Part shown: one piece after another, positions 32,574 through 44,389 of the stretch | How positions within the stretch are numbered: the first letter of the stretch is position 1 | Layout: the number at the start of each line of letters is the position of its first letter | DNA from: Cryptomeria japonica | Taxonomy: Eukaryota; Streptophyta; Pinopsida; Cupressales; Cupressaceae | Assembly (NCBI RefSeq): GCF_030272615.1 | Contig: NC_081409.1 | Coordinates: 913,259,840-913,323,839 of the forward strand | Reading direction: 5' to 3' | Length of the DNA: 64,000 nucleotides | Notes under the pieces: model-generated | Databases searched by the model: none | What the model was told of the DNA's origin: nothing | What the model saw: only the letters and a program-made list of their open reading frames with translations | Position numbers and translations under genes: made by a program

Positions 32574-33632
32574 TGATGGACTTGAAAAGCACTGAGAGGG
32601 GGGGGGGCGCTGAATCAGTGACACCAAAACAAACAAAAATTCAAACACTAACCGGTAGATGAACTTAACCAAGCATTTAAACAAAATATATGTTATCCAA
32701 AATGAAATAACAATATCCACATAAAGTAGAACATCCACCATAACACAAGTGTTTATATGTGGAAAACCCAAATAGGTAAAAACCACGGTGAACTCACAAG
32801 TTAACTATCTACAGTAATAGATAATTGACCGGTTAAGGTCTTACAAAGTGCTCTTCTAGGAGCAAATATTGTTAGAGATCCCCAAGCTTGATTAGAAGCT
32901 TATACCCTGTTAAGAGTAACCTTGCTAGAGGATTTAAGCATCCAAACTAATGGATCACCTTGTTAGAGGATTTGTACAATGAAGCTTTTTAGATCTTACC
33001 CGATTAGGGGATTTGATTCTGTTGTAATGATTAGAAAACAACAAGAAAGGTTTGATCTATTCTGAGTAGCACAAGACTTGCTTGATCAGATCATTCTAAG
33101 TACATTCAATACTACTCTTCATCCTAATACTTATCGCTCTTCAACAAAAGCTTTCACTCTTTATCCAAATCAATATTCGCATAAAATCCTCTTCTATATC
33201 AGTTCTCCCTTCTAAATGATTCACAAAGATGTCTTTAAATAGACTTACAAATCTTATGTTGGTCATAGGAACACAATTTCCTAGGTGCAGTGTATCTAGA
33301 CAAGTAAACATAACTCATCACAAAAATGATCGCCAAGAAAATGGTGCTGGTAACTCATCACAAAATTAGATATCGGTTAGAATAGTCAATACCGGTTGGA
33401 ACAAAATATGTGAACCATTGTCCTGGAATCTTCCGTTTGATCTCCATCTTCATCTTCATCTTCATCTTCATGCTGACTTAATGTAACCACAAGTTATCTC
33501 TTAAGAACATACCGGTTAATAGTGTAAACCAATGAAGTTACACCGGTAGTCAATGTAATCATATGTGTGTGTGAGAGTGTTTCATCAATGATAACAAGTG
33601 ATGAATACATTACAATCATCATCAAGCCAACA
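32574..33632 (-). repeat. Solo LTR J inside the 5' LTR of I
   Basis: 1,059 bp, TGATGG...CCAACA on the plus strand, flanked by TAATC (32569-32573 and 33633-33637). The intact 3' LTR of I shows the uninterrupted site at 38689-38693. J carries the G-tract module (32591-32620), the GTGGAAAACCC...AAAAACCACGG block and the degenerate 'gttaagag/gttagagga' motifs, so it is a complete copia-type LTR in minus orientation without an internal region. Confidence 0.92.
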
Positions 33633-33651
33633 TAATCAATTATCTAACAAT

Positions 33652-33663
33652 TGGTATCAGAGC
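33652..33663 (+). other. Primer-binding site of I
   Basis: Perfect TGGTATCAGAGC, 2 nt after the LTR end (CTAACA) and 57 nt upstream of the gag ATG. Confidence 0.94.
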
Positions 33664-33720
33664 TTGGTCCTCTATTTGTAGAAGTCTAATAGCTTGAGGA
33701 AGATTCTGAAACCAGTACCC

Positions 33721-34836
33721 ATGGAAAATTTGAGACAATAGTTGGAAGCGGCTCTTGAAGATTTTGATGCAAAAAAATTAAACAATATCAAACTCGAAGA
33801 AGAACTCAGATCTACTCATGGATTCATCAAAGCACTTCAAGTAAACCTAGTCATGGCACAGGATAAGAGAAAAGAATTACATGAGCAACTACAAAAACAA
33901 GATGATGCAGAAAAAGAAACTCTGAGAGATATTGTAGAGAAACTGAGACACGAGAATAGTAACATGAAGAATGAGAAGCAAGATTTAACCATGAGACTAT
34001 GTAAGGATATTGAAGATAGAAAGAAGAATCAGGAAGATTTGATGAGATGACTTAATGAAAGATTAGATGAATCTATAAGGTTTAGTCATGAAGATAATAT
34101 GCTTAAAATAGAGTTGATTCAGATGCAACATGACAAAGAGGAACTTATGAGACAAGTTAGCACTCTGGAAAGTGAGTTGGTGACTGCAAATAAATACAAA
34201 GACAAATTCAAAAAGAGCTCAGCCAAGCTTGATGATATGCTGAAAAATTAAAGACCTGATAAAATTACAATTGGACTTGGATTTGAACATGGAGAAATTT
34301 TTGGAACTACAAATAATCATGATCATAGCAAACCAGTAAGGCAACCTAATGCTTATAAATTCAATGGCAAATGTTTTAATTGCAACAAATTTGGTCATAG
34401 AGAAAATCAATGCAGATATAGGAATAATCTGAATACAAACTCATTTACCAGTCAATGTTCCAAATGCAATAAATATGGTCATCAGTCAAATGATTGCAGA
34501 TTGAATGTAAAATGCTATGCTTGTGGTAGATTTGGACATCTATCTAATCAATGTAGAACTCAAACCGGGCAAGGTTATGGAAAAGCTATTCAAAGAAACA
34601 ATGTAACTTGTTATGCATGCAACAAGATTGGGCATATTGCAAGATTTTGCAGAAGCAAGAATGTACCAACAAACAATAGAGGATCTAATATCAAAGGCAC
34701 GGAAAAGGTGAATACAATCAAGCAAGAATTCTCTAAACAATGGGTCAAGAAGATAGATAAGAGAAATGATGAATCTGGCTCTGTATCGGCAGAACAAAGC
34801 AATCCTGCACCACCAGGAAATTATTCATCTAACTAA
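33721..34836 (+). pseudogene. gag: Gag-like protein of I with coiled coil and four CCHC knuckles
   Basis: One frame of 371 codons starts at the first ATG after the primer site (MENLRQ). Residues about 8-170 are a long Glu/Lys/Leu-rich coiled coil, not the copia capsid pattern seen in D, E, G and K. Four complete C-x2-C-x4-H-x4-C knuckles follow: residues 218-231 (NKFGH), 246-259 (NKYGH), 265-278 (GRFGH) and 297-310 (NKIGH), then a basic tail. All 16 metal ligands are present. Three stops (TAG 33739, TGA 34048, TAA 34249) interrupt it, with no frameshift. CCHC knuckles bind single-stranded nucleic acid; RNA packaging or chaperoning is the likely role. Confidence 0.85.
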
Positions 34837-35151
34837 GGAATAATCCTTAGGGGTAAGGCAACTAATTGAAGATCATGCATTTTGCCCCTCAGATGATGGT
34901 AAAGTCGTAACCCTTCTTTACCGACACATATGTTGAGTTACAATAGAAATTCACTAACCGACCAAGCATTTAATGCGGTTGTTAGTTAAAGTTTTGGATA
35001 TAAAGCATTGAAATTTGTCATTTTGACTCACAAAGTATTCAAAGAGAACAGAAGTAGAGCACCGACATTCAAGAAGCAAAGCAACAAATATTTTCTAGGG
35101 CATCCAAGGTTTTCACTTGCATTCGACAGAAAAAGGTTTTTATTTTACGTC
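34837..35151 (+). other. Spacer between the two ORFs of I
   Basis: 315 bp without a convincing gene. The frame of the downstream ORF is already open from 35008, but the first ATG that gives a plausible N-terminus is 35152. Confidence 0.4.
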
Positions 35152-37581
35152 ATGGCTTCTTCATCTTTCGTTCCTCAATTCATAGAAAACCCTACTATTG
35201 TGGAGAATATCAAACATCCTAGGCTAGTTTTTAAGATAATTCATAAGATATTTAAGATGGATGACTCTATTGGAGCATTTTCAAAAATTCCAAAGGGAGT
35301 CGCATTCGCAGAAGACCCTGGGGCATACATTCACTATAATATTGAAGATTTAGTGTTTGAAGAGATAACTAACATGCTTATGAAATTCATCACAAACAAC
35401 CAAGGTGTAATCAAACCTAAACATAAGATTGTGGAAGATTTAGGGTTAGTAGACATCCTTTATATGCCTAAATTCAAAGATGAAATTGTCCGATATGTTC
35501 TAAGTAGAGTTCACGGTGAATTCTTATGGCTTGACTTCATCTTCAAAATCACCAAAGAAGCTATTAAAGTTGTTAAATGTTTACCCTCTACCGGTACAAG
35601 GCTTGAGAAGAAGAAGATTGCACAGAAGCAACCGACACCAAAGAAATCTAATACACTTTCCCCGGTAGAGCTCGTTAACAAAATAACTCAGGATTTTAAT
35701 ATCAGCAATGCCAGTAAGTTTTATCATTCTTTTGATGATTCAGATAAGAACACTATTTAAGAAAGCATAATCTTGTATATATATATATATAAGAAAGTTA
35801 TTATTGAAGTCATTGATGCTCTCCCCAATGACTTATATTTAAGACTTGAGGCAGAAAGAATGTCCATCATGGAATTGGCTAAGAAATTGAAGGTTGAAGC
35901 ACTCTTGGTTGTTCATCCAGCTAAGTCTAGACAAGAAATAGATGAATTGATAGAAGAAGCTAACAAAACTGTTTTTGTAAGTGGTCACCGACAAGTAAGC
36001 CTCATGGCCGGTAGGACAAAGGAAATCATAGATGAGACAGTAGACAAATGGGATATTTTCTTTGTGGAAAAGGAGAAAAGAGAAGAAAAAGAAAGACAAA
36101 AAGTTGAGAAATATTTTACTAAGGTATATCTAAAAGGAGATAAAGGGAAGAATAAAGTTGGCAGTGTTCCTGACTTAACAATAAAGGATAACTTACCACC
36201 ATCAGCTCAGGACACCCCACCGGTAGTAGCAGAGGCACAAGCAGAAGCACAAAATCAGCCCGTAGAAAAGACATCAGAGGAAGAAAAAGCAATAGATGTA
36301 GTTGATACCAAGTCAAACATTTTATTCACAATGAAGATTGACACTCAGGACATGAACATTACAATGGATGATACCTCTATTCCAGAAATTGGTAAGGACC
36401 AGTGCACTAACACTCCTTTAAATATTGATATTGATAAAATAACTATTGACGATGCAAATAAAGTTGTAGATAAAGAAAGTTTTGTGGACAAGAAATCAGA
36501 ATCTGCAAATATCGAGATCTCTAACTCACCGGTCAAGAGAGTTGACACTCAATGGGATATAAATAATGATGACATACATATAGATACTACTAAGGTCATC
36601 GATGTTGAGATACCGGCAGATAAAGCACAAGAGCAGATAGCATCTGAACCGACAAAGGATAAGAATGAAAATAAGGAAGAGGAAGAGATTAATGTAGCTG
36701 AACAGAAAACAAAGGAAAAGTTAAAGAAATCAGGAGAAGAGAAGAAAGATAATGCAAAACCTAGCACCTCTCTCGGTACTTCAATTTTGGATTTCAGACC
36801 AACAACTATCACAAAATTACTTTTGAATTCTATAAAGAAAATAACGGAGTGTAATGCCTTAGCATTTAATACTATCGATGATTCTCTACCGATTTTGCAG
36901 ATGATTGCACCCAAGTGCAAGGTAGATCATATTGTCGGCTCGATAGGTAAATTGGACACATTGTCCAAATTCATTTCTGCTAACATTCAGTCATTAGACA
37001 AAACAAATGAGGAGACTATTCAAGAAAAAGTTGATAAAGAAAAGGAATTATTCTTCAGTAAAACAATGAAGGAATGTACTCAGTAGATTGATACACTGCT
37101 ACCGGCATTGAATTCTACCATTTTGGAGTATAAGGAATTATATCGGGAAGCTTGTAAACCACATCAACTAACAGAAGATATTGATGATTAGATCAGAAAA
37201 ATGCAAAAGGAAATTGATGATATTGCAGATAACATAATTGGTTCTTTGGAACTAACATCAGTCATAGAACAAAAGATGGCTATACATAAGGAGAAGATTG
37301 AAAATCTTGAAAAAGAAAAGGCAAGACTAAAAATGAAAACTAGGGAGTTGAAGAATAAGCTTGGTCCAAGACTGGACAATCTAATCACTCACCGGAATGC
37401 ACTATCAAAGGCTACAATTCAAGGAGATAGATCACCGGAATAGAAAATGCACTATCTTACTGGAATGATCAGACAAATAGAAATAATGATTACCAACAGT
37501 ATGAAGTTCATGCAGGGTCTAAACTTAGTTCTTGCGGATATTTTTCAAGTTGTACACAATAGACTTCAGGGTTCTAAGTAA
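35152..37581 (+). pseudogene. Unknown 810-codon protein of I
   Basis: I do not recognise this protein. It begins MASSSFVPQFIENP. Residues about 20-160 look globular (EITNMLMKFI, LVDILYMPKFKDEIVRYVLS, GEFLWLDFIFKITKEAI), followed by a basic linker. The central ~300 residues are highly charged, Lys/Glu/Asp-rich and low in complexity, and the last ~200 are helical with a coiled coil (EKIENLEKEKARLKMKTRELKNKL). Stops at 35758, 37084, 37189 and 37441 break an otherwise single frame of 2.4 kb; the absence of frameshifts argues it was translated until recently. A (TA)n run at about 35775-35791 is in frame (YIYIYK). It sits where pol would be, but has no protease, integrase or polymerase motif. Confidence 0.7.
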
Positions 37582-37798
37582 ATTTTTGAATTATTTTTTG
37601 AAATTGTTTTTGACATCCTTTGTCATTGATGCCAAAGGGGAAGTGGTATAGTGAGAAAAATGTACTGAGTAAGGCATGGAGAAAAGTGAACAGAAGAAGA
37701 TGAACATATCATTTTCTCAGGGGGAGCACTCACAGTTTTGGATTCATAGTTTTTTTATTTATCTCATGAGTGTTGCCATCAATACCAAAGGGAGAGAT
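37582..37798 (+). other. 3' untranslated region and polypurine tract of I
   Basis: Three purine-rich runs are present (AAAGGGGAAG near 37634, CAGGGGGAGCAC near 37719, AAAGGGAGAGAT at 37787-37798). The last abuts the 3' LTR and is the functional candidate. Confidence 0.7.
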
Positions 37799-38703
37799 TG
37801 TTGGCATTATACACTCAGATGAGAAAGGTAGATGTTTTCATTAATGGCAACAAGGTTCCACAAGATCAAATGGCCATAGACTTCACCTACCAGCACCTGG
37901 AGATACAACAAGGCTTATTCACATCGACATCCAGTTTACACCAGCAAAAGATTATACCGGCATTCCAGGCCGACTTGTCAATAAATATTGTTTATGCGAA
38001 ATAAATTATAATGTAAATTATAATTGTATGGCCGACATGTTGTATTGTAAAGACTCATATATTTATGAGTTCTTGTAGGTCATTTAGATAGAAGTAAGCG
38101 GTAACATGAGATAAGATAGGATATGATAATGGATAGTTGTATATGCATTTTTATGTGTTTATTTTGGAGTAAATAAGAAGCAGAGCAGAGCGAAGACTAT
38201 TCTATATAAGCAGAATAATTTGATAGCATACCGGCTAGGGTTTTTGGCAGAGGTAGAACCGGTATCAAACACAACATAACAATGAACTCATCTAGCATTT
38301 TGATGCAAGTCGTAAGAGTTCATTTTATGTTTACATCAATGTGATGTTTTAGTCAGTGATACACCACTTTTTTTGTTGAGCAGTGAGCTCTAGGCAATTG
38401 GCCTTCCTGCATGTGTAGGCCCCTTTTTTACAAAGTAATATTTATTCATATGGCCAGTGAGTAAATATTGTGGGTCACAAATCCCACCAAGATTTTTCCC
38501 TTACCGGGTTTCCTCGCCAAAATCTTTGTGTTATGGTGTGCATTGATGTTGATTCCTTTATTTCTCTTTGCTTCATTATTGTTTACTTACTAGCATATTA
38601 ATCTTAGTTATAGAATTGCAATAAGTTTAAATCTTTCATTTACCAGTCTGACACTGACTCACCCCCCCTCTCAGTGTCTTTGGGATTAATCAATTATCTA
38701 ACA
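37799..38703 (+). repeat. 3' LTR of I
   Basis: 905 bp, TGTTGGCATT...ATCTAACA, with no insertion, so it records the empty site of J. C-tract module at 38653-38675. Confidence 0.94.
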
Positions 38704-38708
38704 ATGTA

Positions 38709-38877
38709 CCACTAACAAGGGGTGAATCAGTGGTTCTCAAATTATTTTCCCTTAAACTCTTAAATATATGTACAGGTTAACATACTAAGGCTAATATTTT
38801 ATGCTAAGGAGAGATTATTCAATGCACTCACACATAAAGGGGACATCACATAACACCAGCATGTATGAGGAAAACCC
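38709..38877 (-). repeat. Second fragment of the K 5' LTR
   Basis: Collinear with 25760-25934 of the K 3' LTR. Its last five bases, AACCC (38873-38877), are the target duplication of G. Confidence 0.85.
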
Positions 38878-40270
38878 TATTGGCATTTGCATGAAGATTG
38901 CATTAATGAAATGTTATGTTGTCATTGATATCAATTAACTGGTAATGTTATTATGATAATGTTATTTTGTAACCAGTAGGAAGAGCTGGTGAAAGGAAAC
39001 TATAACCATTAGGTAAGTTTGTGGAGTGAACCAGTATTGCTAAGTATTGGAGAGTTGAACTAGTAAACCCTACCTATTGATTTGATAAACCCTAACCGAT
39101 TAAATGTGGTGAATTGGTTATATTGGTTTATGATCTGATGATGAGTGTAATGATTATGACATGTATGCATATTGTATGAAGAGAGTTTCAAAGTGTTTTT
39201 GGTGCATTGAGGTAATAGTTTTTGTCTTGGGAAGGAGCAAGTATATTGCATGTAATGCAAAGTGCATGATGAGTTATTGAGCTCGATGGAGCGGTCAAGG
39301 CTTTCTTGAATAATGTGTAGAGATTGTTATGTAATCCAAAGGTCATACTTGAACCGACTTGTTTGTAATCTCTATGTGAATTAGGTTTTTGTTGTGTTAC
39401 TAACCTAGTTAATTTGTTTATAAGGTCGATGAGTTGTTTAGTTTCAGTGTTGGCAAATTTTTAGTTGAGTGTGTGGTTGCCAAACTGGATGATGTATCTG
39501 TAGCTTGAGTAAAGGTAGATAGGAGCATGAAAAGGATCTGAACAAGCAAGTGTAGTGCTATTCAAACAAATCAACAAACTCCTGTTGTTTTCTAACAATT
39601 ACAGTAGTTAAATCCCCTAACCGGGTAAGCTCTAACAAGCTTGCTGTTATTCAAATCCTCTAACAAGGTGATCCATTAGCTTGGATTCTAAATCCCTTAC
39701 AACAGTTACTCCTCATAGGGTATTGCTTCTAACAAGGCATTATAGTCAATCCCTTAATCGGGTGGTCCCTAATAGGATCTATTCTTAATAGGACTTTTTG
39801 TAAAGGTTTAACAAGCTTGGCTCCTAATAGGGTGAACTTCAAAAGAGTTCAGATAGCTATCTTGTGAGTCTCATCTCACCGTGGTTTTTCCCATTTGGGT
39901 TTCCACATAAAAAATATTGTGTCAAATGGTGAATGTTTTTGTGGTTATGTTTTCTATGGTTGATTTGTTTAACTACTTAATCCACTTTGATAAGTCATGA
40001 TAACTGGCAACAATATGAAATGAAGTTTTACTTATGTTAGTAAAAGTATTTGGATGTTTGTGAGTTTCAATTTGTTTACTGTTAATCTATTGTAACAGTC
40101 AGCTAGTTTAAACTTGACATTTTTATCTTGATAGTGATATTGCATTCATAGTTCTAAGTTTACTTTGAGAGATTTATTTTGAGATTGGTGAATTTTATCA
40201 GTTTTTCTATCTACTGATTGACCCCCCTCTTAGTAGTTGACAAGATTCTTGTTCTTTCATCATACCATCA
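38878..40270 (+). repeat. 5' LTR of G
   Basis: 1,393 bp ending ACCATCA. The first two bases are TA where the 3' LTR has TG. It contains the 'ctaacaagg' stutter motifs (about 39600-39850), the GTGGTTTTTCCC...GGGTTTCCAC block (about 39880-39910) and the C-tract module (40212-40236). Confidence 0.92.
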
Positions 40271-40272
40271 AC

Positions 40273-40284
40273 TGTTATCAGAGC
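40273..40284 (+). other. Primer-binding site of G
   Basis: TGTTATCAGAGC, one mismatch from the Met-type site, 2 nt after the LTR. Confidence 0.88.
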
Positions 40285-40340
40285 GTCTCAGGTCCTCTAA
40301 AGTATAAGCCTAACAACTTGTGGTAAAGATCTTGTAGAAC

Positions 40341-41300
40341 ATGATGAAGAAGGAAGGTCCAAAGATTAATAGAGATAACTATAGGATATGGAGTGATAGA
40401 ATGAAAATTTATATCAAGAGTCTTGGAAATCAATACTAGGAATATCTTGGTACTCAATACGTTGCACCTAGTGGGATTATGATTGATGATCAGAAGAAAA
40501 AGCAACAAGAAAACAATCAAGCACTGGAGGCTTTTATCAGTTCTTTGTCTGATGCAGAGTATGTAGATGTCCATAGTTTGGAGACTGCATATGAGGTATG
40601 GAAGAAACTTGAAGATATTTATAACAGTGATGAACATGTGAAGATTGCCAAGGAAGAGAATCTAAGAGGAAATTTTGATGACATGCAGATGGATGAAGGT
40701 GAGAATATCCAACAGTATGGCCAGAGGATAAAAGAGATAGTTGGTGAGATCAAGAGTGCGGGTGGTAAAGTGGAAGATGCCATAGTGGTTAGTAAGGTAT
40801 CGAGAACCCTGATACTAGCCTATGCTATTTGAGTTGCATCCATTCAGGAGTTGAGATCTATTGACAAAACTAAGGTAACTCTTGACTCCATCATTGGTAA
40901 GATTACTGCTTTTGAATTAAATGGTTATGGTGGTAGTATTCAAAAATTTGAATCAACATTTAGAGCTTCTGTTTCTAACCCATCTATGAGGAAAGGTAGA
41001 GATGTTAGTCATATTTATTAATCTAGATCCAGTAGAGAAGTTGATGATGAAGATATTTTGGTTGAGCTTGAAGCATTGTTGGCCAAGCGGTTTCCCAGAG
41101 GTATCGGTAAATATAGAGGTAAATTATCTTTGAAATGTTTTGCATGCAACAAGATTGGACACATAGCTACTAACTACCCTAATGGTGATAATGAGCACAA
41201 GTGAGAGAAATTAAATAATTACAATGGAAAAGGCAAAAGAGATTGTCTTATTGCAGTTGATGGTGGTATCAGTGATGAGGAATCTGATGGTGATGCTAAT
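40341..41300 (+). pseudogene. gag: Gag of G
   Basis: It starts at ATG 40341 (MMKKEGPKINRDNYRIWSDRMKIYIKSLG). A stop follows near 40437, where a Trp would be expected. The capsid region resumes (ALEAFISSLSDAEYVDVHSLETAYEVWKKLEDIY, IQQYGQRIKEIVGEIKSAGG). The knuckle near 41130-41175 reads C-FA-C-NKIGH-IATN-Y, its last Cys lost. Further stops follow, all in one frame shared with pol. Confidence 0.85.
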
Positions 41301-41820
41301 GAAGACATTGTGTTTGTAGCCATTAAAGAAGAAACATCTGATCAAAAGGCTTTAGTTTCACGACTGGATAATTTTGATGATTGGATCATTGATAGTGTTT
41401 GTTCACTTCACATGACTGGTGACCTAAGCAAATTTCTTTCTTTGAAGGAATTTGATGGTAGAGCTATAAGATTTGGTAATGACTCACCCTAGATGGTTAA
41501 AGGTAAGGGAACTATTTCTCTTAATGGAAAGAGAATTGCAAATGATGTCTACTAGGTTGAAGATATATCCATTGGAGTTTAAGAACGGTATGTGCAAAAA
41601 CTGATTGCAATTGGCAAGCAGACTAAAGGTAACCTATTTCACTTGAATCCTAAATTCAGAAATTGTTTAATTGCTAAATTAGATGATAGTTGGCTTTGGC
41701 ATAGGAGATTTTGTCATATAAATTTTGATAACATTGTTAAAGTGAGTATGTCAAAGACAGTGAGAGGTTTGCCTCAATTGGACAAACCGGTTAATTCTCT
41801 TTGTAAGGAATGTTAGCTGG
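41301..41820 (+). pseudogene. pol: Protease and GAG-pre-integrase region of G
   Basis: DDWIIDSVCSLHMTGD is the copia protease site with Gly to Val (DSGCS expected). KGNLFHLN and LWHRRFCHINFDN (zinc-binding His pair) and LCKEC (Cys pair) follow. Stops fall near 41490, 41550 and 41814. Confidence 0.85.
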
Positions 41821-42536
41821 GAAAGATGACATCCTCAACTTTCAACAGTAATTTTTTTTTAGTGGAACATCTGTTAGATTTGGTTCATACAAACCTCTGT
41901 GGACCAATAAGGCCTAAAAGTATTCAAGTTGATAGATATTTCATGATCTTCACTGGTGATTTCTCAAGAATGATGTGGGTCACATTCTTGAAAGATGAAA
42001 CAAAAGCATTTAGTAAATTCAAGGCATTCAGAGCCTTAGCTGAAAAGGAGAGTGGTAAGAAGATAAAATGTCTGAGGACTGATCAAGGCAGAGAATTCAC
42101 TTTTGAAGAACTCACTAGATATTGTGAAGAGAATGGTATCAAATGACAACTTTTTGTACCAAGGACACCACAACAGAATGGTATTGCAAAGAGAAAAAAT
42201 TAGTCAGTTGTTGAAGCCGCTAGGATGATGCTGATACAAGGAGGTGTAGCGAATACTTTTTAGAGAGAAGTTGTCAACACGACTGTCTACACAATGAACA
42301 AGATTTTGGTAAAAAGAGGTAAGGACAAGAATCCTTATGAATAATGGTATGGTAGATCACCTAATGTTAGTTATTTCAAGATATTTGGCAGCAAATGTTT
42401 TATTAAGAGAGATGACTATGTTAGCAAGTTTGAGGCTAAAAGTGATGAAGGTATATTTCTTGGCTATTCCACCAAGAGTAAGGCCTACAAATGTTATAAC
42501 AATCAGACACAAAGAATCATTGAGAGTGCTGATGTT
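41821..42536 (+). pseudogene. pol: Integrase core of G
   Basis: D in LVHTNLCG has become N, D in RTDQGREF is kept, and PQQNGIAKRKN has Lys (codon 42189-42191) in place of the catalytic Glu. Two of three catalytic residues are lost, and stops follow each block. The tail YFKIFGSKCFI...FLGYSTKSKAYK is recognisable from sister elements. Confidence 0.85.
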
Positions 42537-43562
42537 CAAGTGGATGAGTTTCTTGAAGTCTTAGGGGAAACCAGTATGGAGAAGAAGGATGAAGATCCTT
42601 GCATTTTGTTTTTGGAACCAGAACTTGTGAAACCTGAAACCAGTAAAGAGAATGTTGTTGTACCAGTTCAACCGGAAAAAGTAGATTCAGAAGAAGATGA
42701 TGTTAATAATGAAGAAGAACTTGAAGATAATGATCATGTTATTATGAAGTATGTGAGACTCAATCACAATCCTGAACAGATTATTGGATATAAGGATGTT
42801 GGAGTATTAACCAGAAGAAGAATCGGGGAGAATTATTGCATGATCTCCACTATTGAGCCTAGAACTGCTAAGGAAGCATTTGGAGATGATCATTGGGTTA
42901 AATCTATGGAGGAAGAGCTTGAACAAAATGGGAATAATAACACATGGACCCTAGTACCCCAATCGGTAAATAAAAATGTGATAGGTACTAAGTGCGTTTT
43001 CAGGAACAAGTTGAATGAAGATGGTGTTGTAGTTCGTAACAAAGATAGATTGGTTTGCAAAGGTTATGCACAAGAAGAAGGAGAATATCATGGGGAAACT
43101 TTTGCACCAGTGGCTAGACTGGAAGGTGTCAAAACTTTACTTGTATTTGCAGCATACAAGGTATTCAAAGTATACCAGATGGATGTAAAGTCAACATTTT
43201 TGAATGGAATACTGGAAGAAGAAGTATACATTGAGCAACCAGATGGTTATGCTTTGACTAATGAGAAAGACATGGTATGTAAGTTGCATAAGGAATTATA
43301 TGGATTAAAGCAAGCACCAAGAGCATGGTATGAAAGGATTCATTCACACCTAATGAATATAGGTTTTCAGAGAACCAGTGAAGATAGAAACATATATCTC
43401 AAATCTGAAGGAGATAAGATATTGGGTAGTGAAGTGTTTGTAGATGATATCATATTTGGAGGGAATGATGACATGAGCAATAACTTTTCAAATGAAATGA
43501 AAAGTGAGTTTGAAATGCCTCTAGTTGGAGAGAAAAAAAAATTCATAGGTTTGCAAATATAG
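42537..43562 (+). pseudogene. pol: Reverse transcriptase of G
   Basis: 340 open codons: an acidic linker, then [61 protein letters not shown] and the active site FVDD (43437-43448), as in the sister elements. It copies element RNA into DNA. The open stretch ends with TAG at 43560-43562 in the LQI motif, where Gln is expected (same site as a stop in D). The catalytic core looks intact. Confidence 0.92.
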
Positions 43563-44389
43563 CAAATGAAGATTGGTATTTTCATTACACTATCTAAGTA
43601 TGTGAAGGAGGTATTAAAGACATTTGGTATGAGTAATTGTAAACCAATTGGGACACCAATTATTATAGGTTGTAAGTTGTCTAAGGAAGATGAGGCCACA
43701 TCTGTTGATGAGAAGGAGTACAAGTCAATGATTGGAAAATTGCACTATGTTGTTCATAGCAAATTGGATATAGCTCATGTAGTTGGTCTAGTTGCTAGGT
43801 TTCAGAAGAATCCAAAGGAAACACATTTGATAGCAACCAAGAGGTATTCAGATATTTGAAAGGTACTATTGACTATGGATTATGTTATCCATATGAAGGA
43901 AACTTTGACTTGAAGATGTACATAGATGCAAACTGGGAAGGTAATGTTGATGATAGGAAAAGAACAACTGGTGGAGCATTCTTTCTAGGAGGAAGACTTG
44001 TTTCATGGAGTAGCAAGAAGAAGAGTTGTATTTCACAGTCTACTGCTAAAGCTAAGTATGTTGTAGCTTATATGAATTGTACCCAGGCTATCTGGATGAG
44101 GCATATTTTAGAAGGTTTCAAGATGAAGTTTTCAGAACCTGTAAAGATCTTATGTGACAATACCAGTGTCATAAATATTTCAAAGAACCTTGTCTTGCAT
44201 GCATGAACCAAGCATATTGAATTGAAGTGTCATTTTTTGAGGGAAAAAGTGCAGAGTAAAGATGTGATCTTGGAGAATATTTCTACCAAGGAGCATCTTG
44301 TAGATATCTTTACTAAACCTCTACCTAAGACTACTTTTGAGTATCTTAGAAGTCAACTAGGGGTTGTACCCCTTCATGAGGTCAATTGA
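43563..44389 (+). pseudogene. pol: RNase H of G
   Basis: YIDANWEG (first Asp), STAKAKY where STTESEY or STAEAEY is expected (Glu to Lys at the catalytic position) and LCDNTS (third acid). KPLPKTTFEYLRSQLGVVP closes the protein. A frameshift near 43850 separates the two halves. Confidence 0.88.

Larger units (their letters stand above)
31697..38703 (+). mobile_element. Non-autonomous LTR retrotransposon I with two unusual ORFs (contains J)
   Basis: The LTRs are 31697-32573 plus 33638-33649 (5', split by J) and 37799-38703 (3'). The primer site is at 33652-33663 and the polypurine tract AAAGGGAGAGAT ends at 37798. Target duplication ATGTA is at 31692-31696 and 38704-38708. Removing J leaves about 5.9 kb. 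Between primer site and polypurine tract there are two ORFs on the sense strand, a four-knuckle Gag-like protein and an unknown 810-codon protein, and no pol. Confidence 0.93.
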
